Under the pieces are notes generated by a model that worked only from the letters and a program-made list of their open reading frames with translations, had not been told where the DNA came from and did not search any database. 37,505 bases of DNA from Candidatus Roizmanbacteria bacterium RIFCSPLOWO2_02_FULL_40_13 (GTDB lineage Bacteria > Patescibacteriota > Microgenomatia > UBA1406 > GWC2-37-13): the NCBI GenBank assembly GCA_001789965.1, contig MGBA01000025.1:3466-40970 (forward strand), given 5' to 3'. A program made the translations under genes and the position numbers. Shown in pieces: positions 14,608-21,843 of this stretch (positions are counted from its first letter, which is position 1; each line of letters begins with the position of its first letter).

Positions 14608-15230
14608 GAGAGAAGTTCTTTCACTTTTCCGTCGGGGATTTGCGGGAATTCTGTATAAAATTGCGAGACAGCGGAGAAATACGGATCCTTGTGAAGAATG
14701 ACAATCTTATCAATTCCCTTTAAATCAAGTCCGGCAGATGCAACCGGTGCTGCGACTACCACTACTCTTGCCCCCTTCTCTTTTGCAAAAAGCGCTGCGG
14801 CCTTCATCGTAGCTCCTGTTGCTATCCCGTCGTCAACGATCACCGCAGTTTTTCCTGAAAGTTTATCATAGGCCTTCTCTTTTAAAGAAAACTTTTCGCA
14901 GTACTCGACAAATTTCTCCTGCGCTTTTGCGATTTGTTTGCGGATATCCAGCTTGGAAAGAGTTAGAGATTGGATAGTGCTTTTTTCCAGATAGACAACG
15001 TCAAAAACCAGTCCGCCGATCGCAAGTTCTTCCTGGTCAGGGGCGCTTATTTTTGCACAAACCAGAGGGATATGCAGAACTCCTAGTTTTCTCGCCAAAA
15101 TATCTCCTAAAATAATTCCCCCTCTTAAAAGAGAAACGATCGTCACATTCTTCCGTCCTTTGAGCAGAGGTTCATTTTTTAACTTCAAAAACAACTTGTT
15201 TGCAGCGTCTGTCCGATCTTTAAATATCAC
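14604..15230 (-). CDS. phosphoribosyltransferase-domain protein (COG1926-like)
   Basis: The type I phosphoribosyltransferase fold is shown by the N-terminal FKDRTDAANKL motif, VSLLRGGIILGDILARKL (a loop that usually reads LPRGG), ISAPDQEELAIGG, and the PRPP-binding loop AVIVDDGIATGATMKAAA in the C-terminal half. This combination is typical of the COG1926 group, whose physiological substrate is not settled. The frame runs open through hairpin repeat copy E to 15368, but that part is repeat sequence. A GTG at 15230 directly precedes the conserved FKDRTDA and has TATTAT five bases upstream, so I take it as the start (208 residues). Confidence 0.85.
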   Translation of the reverse strand: MIFKDRTDAANKLFLKLKNEPLLKGRKNVTIVSLLRGGIILGDILARKLGVLHIPLVCAKISAPDQEELAIGGLVFDVVYLEKSTIQSLTLSKLDIRKQIAKAQEKFVEYCEKFSLKEKAYDKLSGKTAVIVDDGIATGATMKAAALFAKEKGARVVVVAAPVASAGLDLKGIDKIVILHKDPYFSAVSQFYTEFPQIPDGKVKELLS

Positions 15231-15241
15231 CAGGTATAATA

Positions 15242-15310
15242 TAGCATATAGGATTGAGCATGTAGCATTTAGGAGCGGCCTAAATGCAAAATGCCAATAC
15301 CCAAATGCTA
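15242..15310. repeat. TAGCATTTAG-family hairpin repeat, copy E
   Basis: The left arm reads TAGCATATAGG, GAGCATGTAGCATTTAGG. The right arm reads CCTAAATGCAAAATGCC, AAATGCTA and is its inverted complement around GAGCGG. It lies in the upstream region of the phosphoribosyltransferase gene. Confidence 0.8.
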
Positions 15311-15326
15311 ACTCGGGCTCGTAGTT

Positions 15327-15367
15327 TCCCGACGCTTGCGGTCGGGATGCCGACAGAATCGTCGGCA
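15327..15367. repeat. two perfect GC-rich hairpins directly upstream of tRNA-Ala
   Basis: Hairpin 1 is TCCCGAC (15327-15333), loop GCTTGCG, GTCGGGA (15341-15347). Hairpin 2 is TGCCGAC (15348-15354), loop AGAATC, GTCGGCA (15361-15367). They stand back to back and end six bases before the tRNA. They occupy the place where the tRNA promoter would be expected. Both sides are divergent genes, so they are not terminators of a neighbour. Confidence 0.75.
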
Positions 15368-15373
15368 CATTTA

Positions 15374-15446
15374 GGGCCTGTGGCTCAATTGGCAGCGCGT
15401 CTGGCTGGCAGTCAGAAGGTTACGGGTTCGACTCCCGTCAGGTCCA
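15374..15446 (+). tRNA. tRNA-Ala (anticodon GGC)
   Basis: The 73-base cloverleaf has acceptor stem GGGCCTG/CAGGTCC, including the G3:U70 wobble pair that marks alanine tRNAs. The D-arm has one U.C mismatch. The anticodon stem TCTGG/TCAGA holds loop CTGGCAG with anticodon GGC, and the T-arm is ACGGG-TTCGACT-CCCGT. The discriminator is A. CCA is not encoded (CAC follows), so a CCA-adding enzyme is needed. Confidence 0.93.
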
Positions 15447-15452
15447 CACTTC

Positions 15453-15573
15453 GCTCCTCATTTTCATTCGGAGCTACGTTGTGGCACAGCCACCACTTTC
15501 AAGAATTCAATTCTGGATTTTCTTCAAAGAAGTGCGTCTAACGAAGCCTTTATAAGGCGAAGTGGCGCTTTTA
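15453..15573 (+). ncRNA. hairpin-dense trailer after tRNA-Ala: candidate structured RNA ending in a terminator
   Basis: Four inverted repeats follow one another: GCTCC/GGAGC (15453-15474), GTGGC-ACA-GCCAC (15481-15493), AGAAT-TCA-ATTCT (15502-15514) and GCCTT-TAT-AAGGC (15546-15558). The last is enclosed by an outer stem AAGTGC (15530-15535)/GCGCTT (15565-15570) that runs into TTTT, which resembles an intrinsic terminator. This could be only the tRNA trailer plus terminator, or a separate small RNA. No open reading frame of note covers it. Confidence 0.45.
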
Positions 15574-15613
15574 ATCCATTGAATAATTAAAACAATGACA
15601 TTACCATTCGTTC

Positions 15614-15850
15614 ATGTACTACGTCTATATTCTTAGGCTCAATAATATGAATTTTTATACAGGTTTTTCTTCTAACCTTCAAAACCGCTATTCTGAACAT
15701 CTCGGCGGAAGGGTCCGTGGAACGAGAAAACAGAGACCATTAAAACTGGTTTGTTTTATCGGTTTTAAAATTAAACTAAAAGCATTACAATTTGAAAAAT
15801 ATTTGAAAACGCCATCAGGTTTTGCATTTAGAAATAAGAGATTGATTTAA
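15614..15850 (+). CDS. GIY-YIG nuclease-superfamily protein (YhbQ-like)
   Basis: The 78-residue single-domain protein carries the superfamily core: YYVYILR (GIY strand), NFYTGFSS (the YIG position reads YTG), the catalytic-type Arg in NLQNRYSEHLGG, and the C-terminal Glu in LQFEKYLKTPSGFAFRNKRL. Small stand-alone GIY-YIG proteins of this size are common in bacteria and are thought to act on DNA, but their role is poorly defined. The tag gene starts three bases after the stop, so a DNA-repair pair is plausible. It lies just after the hairpin-dense trailer of tRNA-Ala. No Shine-Dalgarno site is seen. Confidence 0.85.
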   Translation: MYYVYILRLNNMNFYTGFSSNLQNRYSEHLGGRVRGTRKQRPLKLVCFIGFKIKLKALQFEKYLKTPSGFAFRNKRLI

Positions 15851-15853
15851 CTT

Positions 15854-16414
15854 ATGAAAAAGCGGTGTGAGTGGGGAGAAGGAAACATCTTACTTACTGA
15901 ATATCACGATAAAGAATGGGGACGACTGGTCAAAGACGACAGGAAACTTTTTGAGTTTCTGGTTTTGGAAAGCGCCCAAGCCGGACTGAACTGGTTGACT
16001 ATTTTGAAAAAAAGAAGCGGCTATAAAAAGGCTTTTGCAAACTTCGACGCGAAAAAAGTTGCCAAATACGACAAGCGTAAAATAACTTCTCTCTTGAAAG
16101 ACCCCTCAATAATTAGAAACAGACTAAAAGTAGAGGCTGCTGTGAATAACGCGAAGCGGTTTCTTGAAATCCAAAAAGAGTTTGGGTCGTTTTACAAGTA
16201 TCAGACGAGCTTTTTAAAAAACGGAAAACAAATCAAGCATAATTTACGGAAAAATTCCGATTATCCTACAACTATTAAAGAGGCTGAACTCTTTGCAAAA
16301 GACTTAAAGAGCCGAGGTTTTAAATTCCTGGGCCCGACCACGCTATACGCGCATATGCAGGCGACCGGCATGGTCGACGACCACATGATTTATTGCTTCC
16401 GGCGCCTGATATAA
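15854..16414 (+). CDS. tag: DNA-3-methyladenine glycosylase I
   Basis: Tag removes 3-methyladenine from alkylated DNA in base-excision repair. The 186-residue length is standard. The family start RCEWGEGNILLTEYHDKEWG is present, as are the LVLESAQAGLNW segment around the substrate pocket and the C-terminal GMVDDHMIYCFR. The zinc ligands expected from E. coli Tag are in place: Cys5, His18, and His and Cys in DHMIYC. It is cotranscribed with the small GIY-YIG protein (gap of three bases). The -10 box of the next gene overlaps its stop codon. Confidence 0.94.
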   Translation: MKKRCEWGEGNILLTEYHDKEWGRLVKDDRKLFEFLVLESAQAGLNWLTILKKRSGYKKAFANFDAKKVAKYDKRKITSLLKDPSIIRNRLKVEAAVNNAKRFLEIQKEFGSFYKYQTSFLKNGKQIKHNLRKNSDYPTTIKEAELFAKDLKSRGFKFLGPTTLYAHMQATGMVDDHMIYCFRRLI

Positions 16415-16415
16415 T
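16410..16415 (+). promoter_or_regulatory. -10 box TATAAT overlapping the tag stop codon, eight bases before the EamA gene
   Basis: TATAAT at 16410-16415 contains the tag TAA. The ATG of the transporter follows at 16424. No -35 could be assigned with confidence. Confidence 0.5.
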
Positions 16416-16423
16416 CATTTCAA

Positions 16424-17275
16424 ATGGCAACTCTTCTTGCGTACATTTTTTACTTTATCGCGGCAAGCGCGTCTCCTCTCCAACGCCGCTGGCTTGCGTT
16501 AAAACGAACAGGGGGTGGGATCGGTCAGATAGACTTTGCGTTTAAAACAACTCTTGTCATCATCACTTTTGGACTCTCCCTTTTTCTTATCCAACCATTC
16601 AAGGTTAGCGGTGACATACGAGCTATCGTGGCTCTTGCTGTAATATGCGGAGTCGCCGGAGTGGGCTTTTGGGTCGGCTCTTTTGTTGCGCAAAAACACG
16701 TAGACGCAGGAATCACTACTTTAGTAAGTAATATTTACACCCCGATTACCATAATTCTAGCATCGGTCTTTTTAAACGAGAAGTTGACTACTCTGCAGAT
16801 TGTAGGGACAGCTTTATTATTATTTGCCATTCTTCTGATCTCAAAAAAACACCGTATTGGAAGATTTCATTTTGATAAATATTTTCTCCTGATGGTTGTA
16901 AGCGGCGTCTGTCTTGGGCTCGTGTTGTCAGCCGAACGAGCCCTGCAGAAAACTACTGGGTTTACTGCAGGAACACTTTTTAGTTGGTGGGCTCAGAGCG
17001 CCTCGCTTGGACTGGTTGCGCTCATGGTTCGCAAAAAAACAACACATACCAAAAAAGAAATCTTCATCACAGGAACACTGCAATTTTTTCAGGCTTTATC
17101 CTGGGTTTTACTGCTGCTTATAGTCGGAAATCTAAGTTTGGTGTCTGCGGTTACGACGTTTAAGGTCGTCGTTATTTTTGTAATCGCTGCACTTTTACTA
17201 AATGAACGCGAAGATCTCCCACGGAAGATTCTGGGAAGCCTGATCGCTGTAGCAGGTTTGCTATTGATGAAATGA
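16424..17275 (+). CDS. EamA/DMT-superfamily membrane transporter
   Basis: The 283-residue protein has about ten hydrophobic segments in two homologous halves, as in EamA (drug/metabolite) transporters. Each half ends with the typical pattern: first half TPITIILASVFLNEKLTTLQIVGTALLLFAI (about 106-136), second half FKVVVIFVIAALLLNEREDLPRKILGSLIAVAGLLLM at the end. The acidic residue in the LNE motif is present in both. The substrate cannot be told from the sequence; members export amino acids, nucleosides and other metabolites. Its own -10 box lies within the tag stop. Confidence 0.87.
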   Translation: MATLLAYIFYFIAASASPLQRRWLALKRTGGGIGQIDFAFKTTLVIITFGLSLFLIQPFKVSGDIRAIVALAVICGVAGVGFWVGSFVAQKHVDAGITTLVSNIYTPITIILASVFLNEKLTTLQIVGTALLLFAILLISKKHRIGRFHFDKYFLLMVVSGVCLGLVLSAERALQKTTGFTAGTLFSWWAQSASLGLVALMVRKKTTHTKKEIFITGTLQFFQALSWVLLLLIVGNLSLVSAVTTFKVVVIFVIAALLLNEREDLPRKILGSLIAVAGLLLMK

Positions 17276-17302
17276 CACTGGTCGTATAAACTATCAATCT
17301 TT

Positions 17303-18277
17303 ATGAGAAAAGTGGTCGTAATGGGCGGTGGGACTGGGACGTTTACGATTCTGACCGGTCTTAAAAAATATCCTGTCGCGTTGACAGCACTTGTTGCGAT
17401 GGCAGACGATGGTGGATCTACCGGCGTCCTTCGTGATGAACTCGGAGTTCTTCCCCCCGGGGACGTACGACAGTGTTTGGTCGCCTTATCCCGCGAAAGC
17501 AAGCTGATGCGGGAACTCATGAATTACCGATTTGAAAAGGGCTCTCTCAAAGGGCATAATTTCGGCAATTTATTTCTTTCTGCTCTTGAAAAATTCACCG
17601 GAAGTTTTGACAAGGCGATAGAAAAAGCCTCTGAAATCCTCCGTACCGAAGGGAAAGTAATCCCTTCGACCCTCGACAAGGTGGTACTTATCGCAGAGCT
17701 TGCGACCGGACGAAAAATAATAAGTGAAAGTAGGATTTATGAGGCAAATCTAAAAAAATTAAAAAGGATTTATCTCAAGCCAAAGTCCAAAGCCAATCCA
17801 AAAGCGCTCCGAGCCCTAAAAGAAGCGGACGTGATCGTCATGGCGCCCGGACATTTTTATGCAAGTATCATTCCCAACCTTCTCGTACAAGGAATCCCTC
17901 AGTCGATCTGTAAAAGCAGGGCAAAGAAGATTTTTATCTGCAATCTGATGACCAAATATGGGCAAACCGACACGTTTTCCGTATATGATTTTGTAGACCA
18001 GACGAAAAAGTTTCTCGGATGCGATTTTGATTATGTTATTTACAATAACCGGCAGCCATCAGCGTGGCTTTTAAAAAGATATGCCCGTGAAAAAGAACAT
18101 CTCGTTTCAACTGTCCTAAAAAAACAAAAAAACGTTTATAAAGAAAAGTTTATAGGAGGGAATTTATTAAACCAGAAAATAGCAGCGACCAAATATCCAG
18201 ATCTTCTAAAGCGAAATCTTATCCGTCACAATCCAGAGACTACCGCACGCCTTATCATGAAGCTCCTGAAGAAGTAG
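17303..18277 (+). CDS. yvcK: YvcK/CofD-like (gluconeogenesis factor family) protein
   Basis: YvcK-type proteins bind UDP-sugars and affect cell-wall precursor supply and carbon metabolism; the fold is that of CofD. The 324-residue length is usual. Diagnostic motifs are VVVMGGGTGTFTILTGLKKYP at the start, AMADDGGSTGVLRDELGVLPPGDVRQCLVAL (about 35-64), HNFGNLFLSAL (about 85-95) and the later APGHFYASIIPNLLVQGIPQSI. The 3' end overlaps the convergent GDPD-like gene by 23 bases. A TATAAA lies 12 bases before the ATG. Confidence 0.92.
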   Translation: MRKVVVMGGGTGTFTILTGLKKYPVALTALVAMADDGGSTGVLRDELGVLPPGDVRQCLVALSRESKLMRELMNYRFEKGSLKGHNFGNLFLSALEKFTGSFDKAIEKASEILRTEGKVIPSTLDKVVLIAELATGRKIISESRIYEANLKKLKRIYLKPKSKANPKALRALKEADVIVMAPGHFYASIIPNLLVQGIPQSICKSRAKKIFICNLMTKYGQTDTFSVYDFVDQTKKFLGCDFDYVIYNNRQPSAWLLKRYAREKEHLVSTVLKKQKNVYKEKFIGGNLLNQKIAATKYPDLLKRNLIRHNPETTARLIMKLLKK

Positions 18278-19001
18278 GGAGACGAAAGATGCTCGAGGCT
18301 TTTTCAAGATCATTGGTAGTTGCAAAATATGGTTTTTTAATCCTTCTGCCACCAAGTTTTTCAACATATATCTCAACAAGGAGATCATTCCTATAAAGTT
18401 TCTCGATGATATTATCCGGAGCGACTGTATTATCAGGAGGGAGGTTAAGATTTATGATTTCTACCTTTCCCTTAAGTAGTCTTACGCAAGAAGAAATGGC
18501 TTTTCCGAGATTCTTAAAAGTTGTCCCCTTTGTGCTTACCTGGAGAGGCACATTTAACTTTTTCTTGAACGCATATATGGCAGAAAAGGCTATTGGTTCG
18601 CGCTTCCAATAGGCTGTCTCCATTTCCTTTTTAGAATAAAACGTCAACTCCTTTACTATAGAGTGGAGCATGCACCTCCTCTTTCCGAGAAGTCTTACGA
18701 TTTCAGAGGCTTTATGAAGAGCGCCTTCATCCTTGCAGTCGATTTTAATTGGGACATTGGTTTTTTCAAGAAGGGCAAGCGCGTCACCAAGAGATATATT
18801 TTTATTTTCCGGCAGAAGTCCTTCTTTATAGATCGCTTTGTCGTGTCCAACAACAAATCCCCCATTTTCAATGGAGCTCAGATCTATTTCCACACTTTTT
18901 CCTTCTTGTATGAGACGCAAAAGGATTTCTTTGGTGAGGATTGGGGTGTGGGAAAAAACAAACGGAGGGACTGTCTTAAAAATCAAATCTCGAATATTCA
19001 T
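18255..19001 (-). CDS. GDPD-like (PLC-like phosphodiesterase fold) protein, tentative
   Basis: The 248-residue protein shows the order of motifs of glycerophosphodiester phosphodiesterase-like TIM barrels: VEIDLSSIENGGFVVGHD (about 37-54; the family has E-x-D followed by an HD pair), SLGDALALLEKTNVPIKIDCKD (the EIK metal site reads DCK), then alternating strands and helices. The first His-Glu of the classical HRG start motif is absent, so catalytic activity is uncertain and a FAM151-like relative is possible. The start codon overlaps the stop of the upstream gene as ATGA, which suggests translational coupling. No signal peptide is seen. Confidence 0.62.
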   Translation of the reverse strand: MNIRDLIFKTVPPFVFSHTPILTKEILLRLIQEGKSVEIDLSSIENGGFVVGHDKAIYKEGLLPENKNISLGDALALLEKTNVPIKIDCKDEGALHKASEIVRLLGKRRCMLHSIVKELTFYSKKEMETAYWKREPIAFSAIYAFKKKLNVPLQVSTKGTTFKNLGKAISSCVRLLKGKVEIINLNLPPDNTVAPDNIIEKLYRNDLLVEIYVEKLGGRRIKKPYFATTNDLEKASSIFRLPTSSGAS

Positions 19002-19291
19002 GAAGATCCTGAAGAAATAAAGTCAAAATCCTCAGGTCTATCTATCTTATGCTTGTTTGTTATCTGGAGCTTGATGGGAATAAGAAGCCGTAATGTATCA
19101 TAATCATCTTCCCGCAGATGAGGAAAAATACCGTCGCGCAGACCGCCGATAACCACATCAATTTCTTGCCTTGTGAGCGCAGAATACTCCCGGCGGTACC
19201 GTCTCAGAGTCCGCCTACCAAAATATTTTTTAAACTCTTTCTTTTCCCGACTAGGATCATATTCTTTGTACATACGGCTGTATTTTAACAT
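18998..19291 (-). CDS. hypothetical basic protein, about 97 aa, coupled to the GDPD-like gene
   Basis: I do not recognise this protein. It is rich in Arg, Lys and Tyr (YKEYDPSREKKEFKKYFGRR), with an acidic C-terminus. The frame extends upstream into the tRNA-Lys region, so I start at the ATG at 19291. An in-frame ATG at 19273 has a TAAAAT box eight bases before it and may be the true start. Its stop overlaps the ATG of the GDPD-like gene by four bases, so the two should be cotranslated. Confidence 0.6.
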   Translation of the reverse strand: MLKYSRMYKEYDPSREKKEFKKYFGRRTLRRYRREYSALTRQEIDVVIGGLRDGIFPHLREDDYDTLRLLIPIKLQITNKHKIDRPEDFDFISSGSS

Positions 19292-19297
19292 AAAGGA

Positions 19298-19326
19298 TTG
19301 ATAGCGAGTGCAACTTTTGATAAAAT
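19298..19326 (+). promoter_or_regulatory. tRNA-Lys promoter TTGATA-17-TAAAAT
   Basis: TTGATA (19298-19303), 17 bases and TAAAAT (19321-19326). The predicted start is about 7 bases before the mature 5' end of tRNA-Lys at 19340, so the RNase P leader would be very short. Confidence 0.6.
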
Positions 19327-19339
19327 AACTAGACGTTTT

Positions 19340-19412
19340 GGGCCCGTAGCTCAACTGGTAGAGCAGTAGCCTTTTAAGCTATTTGTTGAGAGTTCGAGTC
19401 TCTCCGGGCTCA
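19340..19412 (+). tRNA. tRNA-Lys (anticodon TTT)
   Basis: The 73-base cloverleaf has acceptor GGGCCCG/CGGGCTC, D-arm GCTC/GAGC, anticodon stem GTAGC/GCTAT with loop CTTTTAA (anticodon TTT), T-arm GAGAG-TTCGAGT-CTCTC and discriminator A. CCA is not encoded (CCC follows). Its last three bases, read on the minus strand, are the TGA stop codon of trpE. Confidence 0.95.
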
Positions 19413-20942
19413 CCCTTCTTGTTGAGCGTTTGAAGCTTTTTCCGCAGCGACGACTGCCTGCCTTGCCCCACTTGCTTTTTGAAGACACTCTTCATACTCT
19501 TTTTCAGGATCGCTGTCGGCGACAATACCTGCCCCCGCCTGGATATGAGCAACCGTTTTTCCGTCTTTTTCGGTAAACACAATGGTGCGGAGTCCCAGAC
19601 CAAATTCATAGTTTCCCTTTAGGTCAATATATCCCAAGCCTCCTCCGTACGGACCGCGTTCATCATCCTCAAGCTCGGCAATAATTTCCATCGAGCGAAC
19701 TTTTGGAGCGCCCGAAACAGTGCCTGCCGGGAATGTTGCGCGGATGACATCGACATATGACTTATCAGCTCGCAATGTTCCCATTATCACGCTTTTCATA
19801 TGCATGACCTTTGCAAAAAAAGCAACCGACATCAGTTCCAATACCTTCTCTGATCCAAACTCGACGACACGCCCCACATCATTTCTTGCAAGATCAACAA
19901 GCATGGTGTGTTCAGCCTTTTCCTTTGGATCTTCAGTAAGTTCTTTTGCAAGCCTTTGATCGTCTTCCTCGGTTTTTCCCCTCGGACGGGTCCCCGCAAG
20001 CGGGTCAATAAACACTTTTCCATCCGCAAGTTTACTGATAAGTTCCGGAGGACTTCCTGCAAGGTGAAAGCCACCACCGAAATTAATATAGGTCATGTAA
20101 GGAGAAGGATTGTGCTTCCTGAGTTGCCGATATACCTCAAAAGGATGAGCAGATGTTTGTCGGGAAATCCGTAATGAAAGAACCGTCTGAAACGTATCAC
20201 CGTCCAGAATATGCTCTTTAATGCGTCCCACCTTTTCTTCGTACTCCTCTTTGGTCATGTTTGCCCGTTCGTCTAGGGTGTAGTCTTTTTGCACCGGGAG
20301 AACGTGAGGCAATGAAGGTCCCTGCTCGAGCTGTCGTACCATTTTGTAAAGACGCGCTTGTGCTAAATTGTAATCGTCAGTTATTTTTTCCATCTCATCT
20401 ACAGACATATGAGTTATGGCTGTTATCACCTGACGGAGAGGATGCTGATCAAACGCAATAAAATCTCTGATCTGAAAAAAAAACCCTTTGGGCAGACGCA
20501 AATGATCTCTTTTGTGGGGAGAAACTGTTGGTTCGATGTCTCGAGCGTATCCATACGAGAGAAATCCGACCCACCCGCCAAGAAACGGAGGAAGCACATG
20601 GGGTTCGGGCAGTGAAATTACTTTACGGGAAGGTCGCGATTCTATTGTACTGAGAGGATCTTCGGAACTGTAAGCCGGGACCTGTATGGTGTCTATCGGG
20701 TGTGCGCCGACATAACTATAGCGTCCCATTGTTTCAGGACTTTCGGCGCCCTCAAGAAGAAACGATCCAGGACGACCGCCATCGGACAATCTCCAATATG
20801 CATCAGGCACCGTATGCATATCCGAAGGAAGCTCACAATAGATGGGAATAATACTGTTTGGTTCTACAAGAGCGCGTACCTCCTCAAGCGAAGGTCGAAT
20901 GGTAAGCCTCTGAGATAGAGCCTCTCTATGTTCCGTACTCAT
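19410..20942 (-). CDS. trpE: anthranilate synthase component I
   Basis: TrpE converts chorismate to anthranilate, with TrpG supplying ammonia. The 510-residue protein has the N-terminal regulatory part with FLLEGAESPETMGRYSYVG (the LLEs/GRYS region linked to tryptophan feedback) and the chorismate-binding domain: ISRQTSAHPFEVYRQLR, DPLAGTRPRGKTEEDD, MLVDLARNDVGRV, TFPAGTVSGAPKVRSMEII, and RGPYGGGLGYID. Length and motifs are those of TrpE rather than PabB or MenF, but an aminodeoxychorismate role is not excluded. No trpG or other trp gene is adjacent. The stop codon lies inside the 3' end of the convergent tRNA-Lys. The promoter is TTGATC-16-TATAAT, eight bases from the ATG. Confidence 0.93.
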   Translation of the reverse strand: MSTEHREALSQRLTIRPSLEEVRALVEPNSIIPIYCELPSDMHTVPDAYWRLSDGGRPGSFLLEGAESPETMGRYSYVGAHPIDTIQVPAYSSEDPLSTIESRPSRKVISLPEPHVLPPFLGGWVGFLSYGYARDIEPTVSPHKRDHLRLPKGFFFQIRDFIAFDQHPLRQVITAITHMSVDEMEKITDDYNLAQARLYKMVRQLEQGPSLPHVLPVQKDYTLDERANMTKEEYEEKVGRIKEHILDGDTFQTVLSLRISRQTSAHPFEVYRQLRKHNPSPYMTYINFGGGFHLAGSPPELISKLADGKVFIDPLAGTRPRGKTEEDDQRLAKELTEDPKEKAEHTMLVDLARNDVGRVVEFGSEKVLELMSVAFFAKVMHMKSVIMGTLRADKSYVDVIRATFPAGTVSGAPKVRSMEIIAELEDDERGPYGGGLGYIDLKGNYEFGLGLRTIVFTEKDGKTVAHIQAGAGIVADSDPEKEYEECLQKASGARQAVVAAEKASNAQQEG

Positions 20943-20950
20943 GTGTAACG

Positions 20951-20978
20951 ATTATACCACCAAGGACATTACGATCAA
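20951..20978 (-). promoter_or_regulatory. trpE promoter TTGATC-16-TATAAT-N8-ATG
   Basis: On the minus strand TTGATC (20973-20978), 16 bases and TATAAT (20951-20956), ending eight bases before the ATG at 20942. There is no room for a leader peptide, so classical trp attenuation is unlikely. Confidence 0.7.
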
Positions 20979-20997
20979 GTCATGAAGCGTGCTAGAG

Positions 20998-21657
20998 CTA
21001 GTTTTCAAGAAGTGATTCTTCCCGCAGGCCGGCGTAGTCTTTTACCACGTAGAGTCCTTTTTGTTTGACGACATACCCCTTTTTTTCGAGTTTTTTGACC
21101 TCGAGGCTGACCGTTTCTCGAGTAAGTCCAACTAACGCTGCAATATCCCGGTGAGTAAGCGGAATGCGGATAACCATAGTTCCTTTCTCGCGGACTCCAT
21201 ACTGTTCGGCAAAAATCATAAGGACCGATGCGATTTTGGCATGAGAGTTTCCAAACGTCAGATACTCCATACGTTTTAAAGTTATTTGAAAGCGAGAGGT
21301 TATACCTCTTGTGAATTCATGAAATACATCAACATCTTCGTTAATAAACGTTACAAACTCTTCACGTGGTACACGGAATATCTCAAGATCGGTAATTGAC
21401 TCGAAATAATAAATACTAGGAACTCCTTTTACAGCCCAAACAACAGGGAAAACTTCCCCGGGTTGGTAAATAACAAGCGTTAATTCCTTTCCATCGGAAG
21501 CAACAGTATATAATCTTGCGTAGCCTTTAAAGACATAATTGACACCCTGGGGGGTATCGCCTGCATATAAAAAGGTATCCCGTTTTTTAAAACGGACCCT
21601 TTGGCCAGACTCTTCAAAAAATAATCTAATTTTTTCTTCTGCAGAGTTCATATTCAT
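20998..21657 (-). CDS. Crp/Fnr-family transcriptional regulator
   Basis: The 219-residue protein has an N-terminal cyclic-nucleotide-binding-type beta-roll (about 12-115; DTFLYAGDTPQGVNYVFKGYARLYTV), a dimerisation helix (about 118-145) and a C-terminal winged helix (LTHRDIAALVGLTRETVSLEVKKLEKKGYV, about 165-195). There is no Cys set for an FNR iron-sulphur cluster, and the cAMP-contact Arg-Ser/Thr pair is not evident, so the effector is unknown. The frame extends to 21777, but the family start and a TATACT box nine bases before the ATG at 21657 support the shorter form. It is divergent from the PH-domain membrane operon, a likely target. Confidence 0.88.
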   Translation of the reverse strand: MNMNSAEEKIRLFFEESGQRVRFKKRDTFLYAGDTPQGVNYVFKGYARLYTVASDGKELTLVIYQPGEVFPVVWAVKGVPSIYYFESITDLEIFRVPREEFVTFINEDVDVFHEFTRGITSRFQITLKRMEYLTFGNSHAKIASVLMIFAEQYGVREKGTMVIRIPLTHRDIAALVGLTRETVSLEVKKLEKKGYVVKQKGLYVVKDYAGLREESLLEN

Positions 21658-21696
21658 AGCCTGAAAAGTATAGCACATACACCACAATCTGTAATA

Positions 21697-21721
21697 TTTC
21701 TTACAACTTTTTCGTAAGGAA
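21697..21721. promoter_or_regulatory. inverted repeat between the Crp/Fnr gene and the PH-domain operon (candidate operator)
   Basis: TTTCTTAC (21697-21704), nine bases, GTAAGGAA (21714-21721) form an 8-base inverted repeat with one mismatch, placed just upstream of the regulator's -10 box (21667-21672). The size and symmetry suit a dimeric Crp/Fnr-type regulator, but the half-site is not the E. coli TGTGA or TTGAT. Autoregulation is inferred. Confidence 0.4.
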
Positions 21722-21843
21722 GACGACTGCAAAAGAGAATAGGAGTTTTGTAAAATGGGGCAGGGAAAATTGTGCAAAGTTTGTTATGAAAGACGAAAAC
21801 TGTAATAACAATAGTTCGGGACAACAAAAAAGGAAGGGACGCT

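Noticed and set aside
15231-15368. Upstream extension of the phosphoribosyltransferase frame
   Set aside because: The added residues are translated repeat E and GC-rich hairpins; the conserved start and a -10 box point to the GTG at 15230.
18663-19103. 146-codon plus-strand frame across the GDPD-like gene
   Set aside because: It is antisense to two coupled minus-strand genes and its translation shows no family or composition sign of a real protein.
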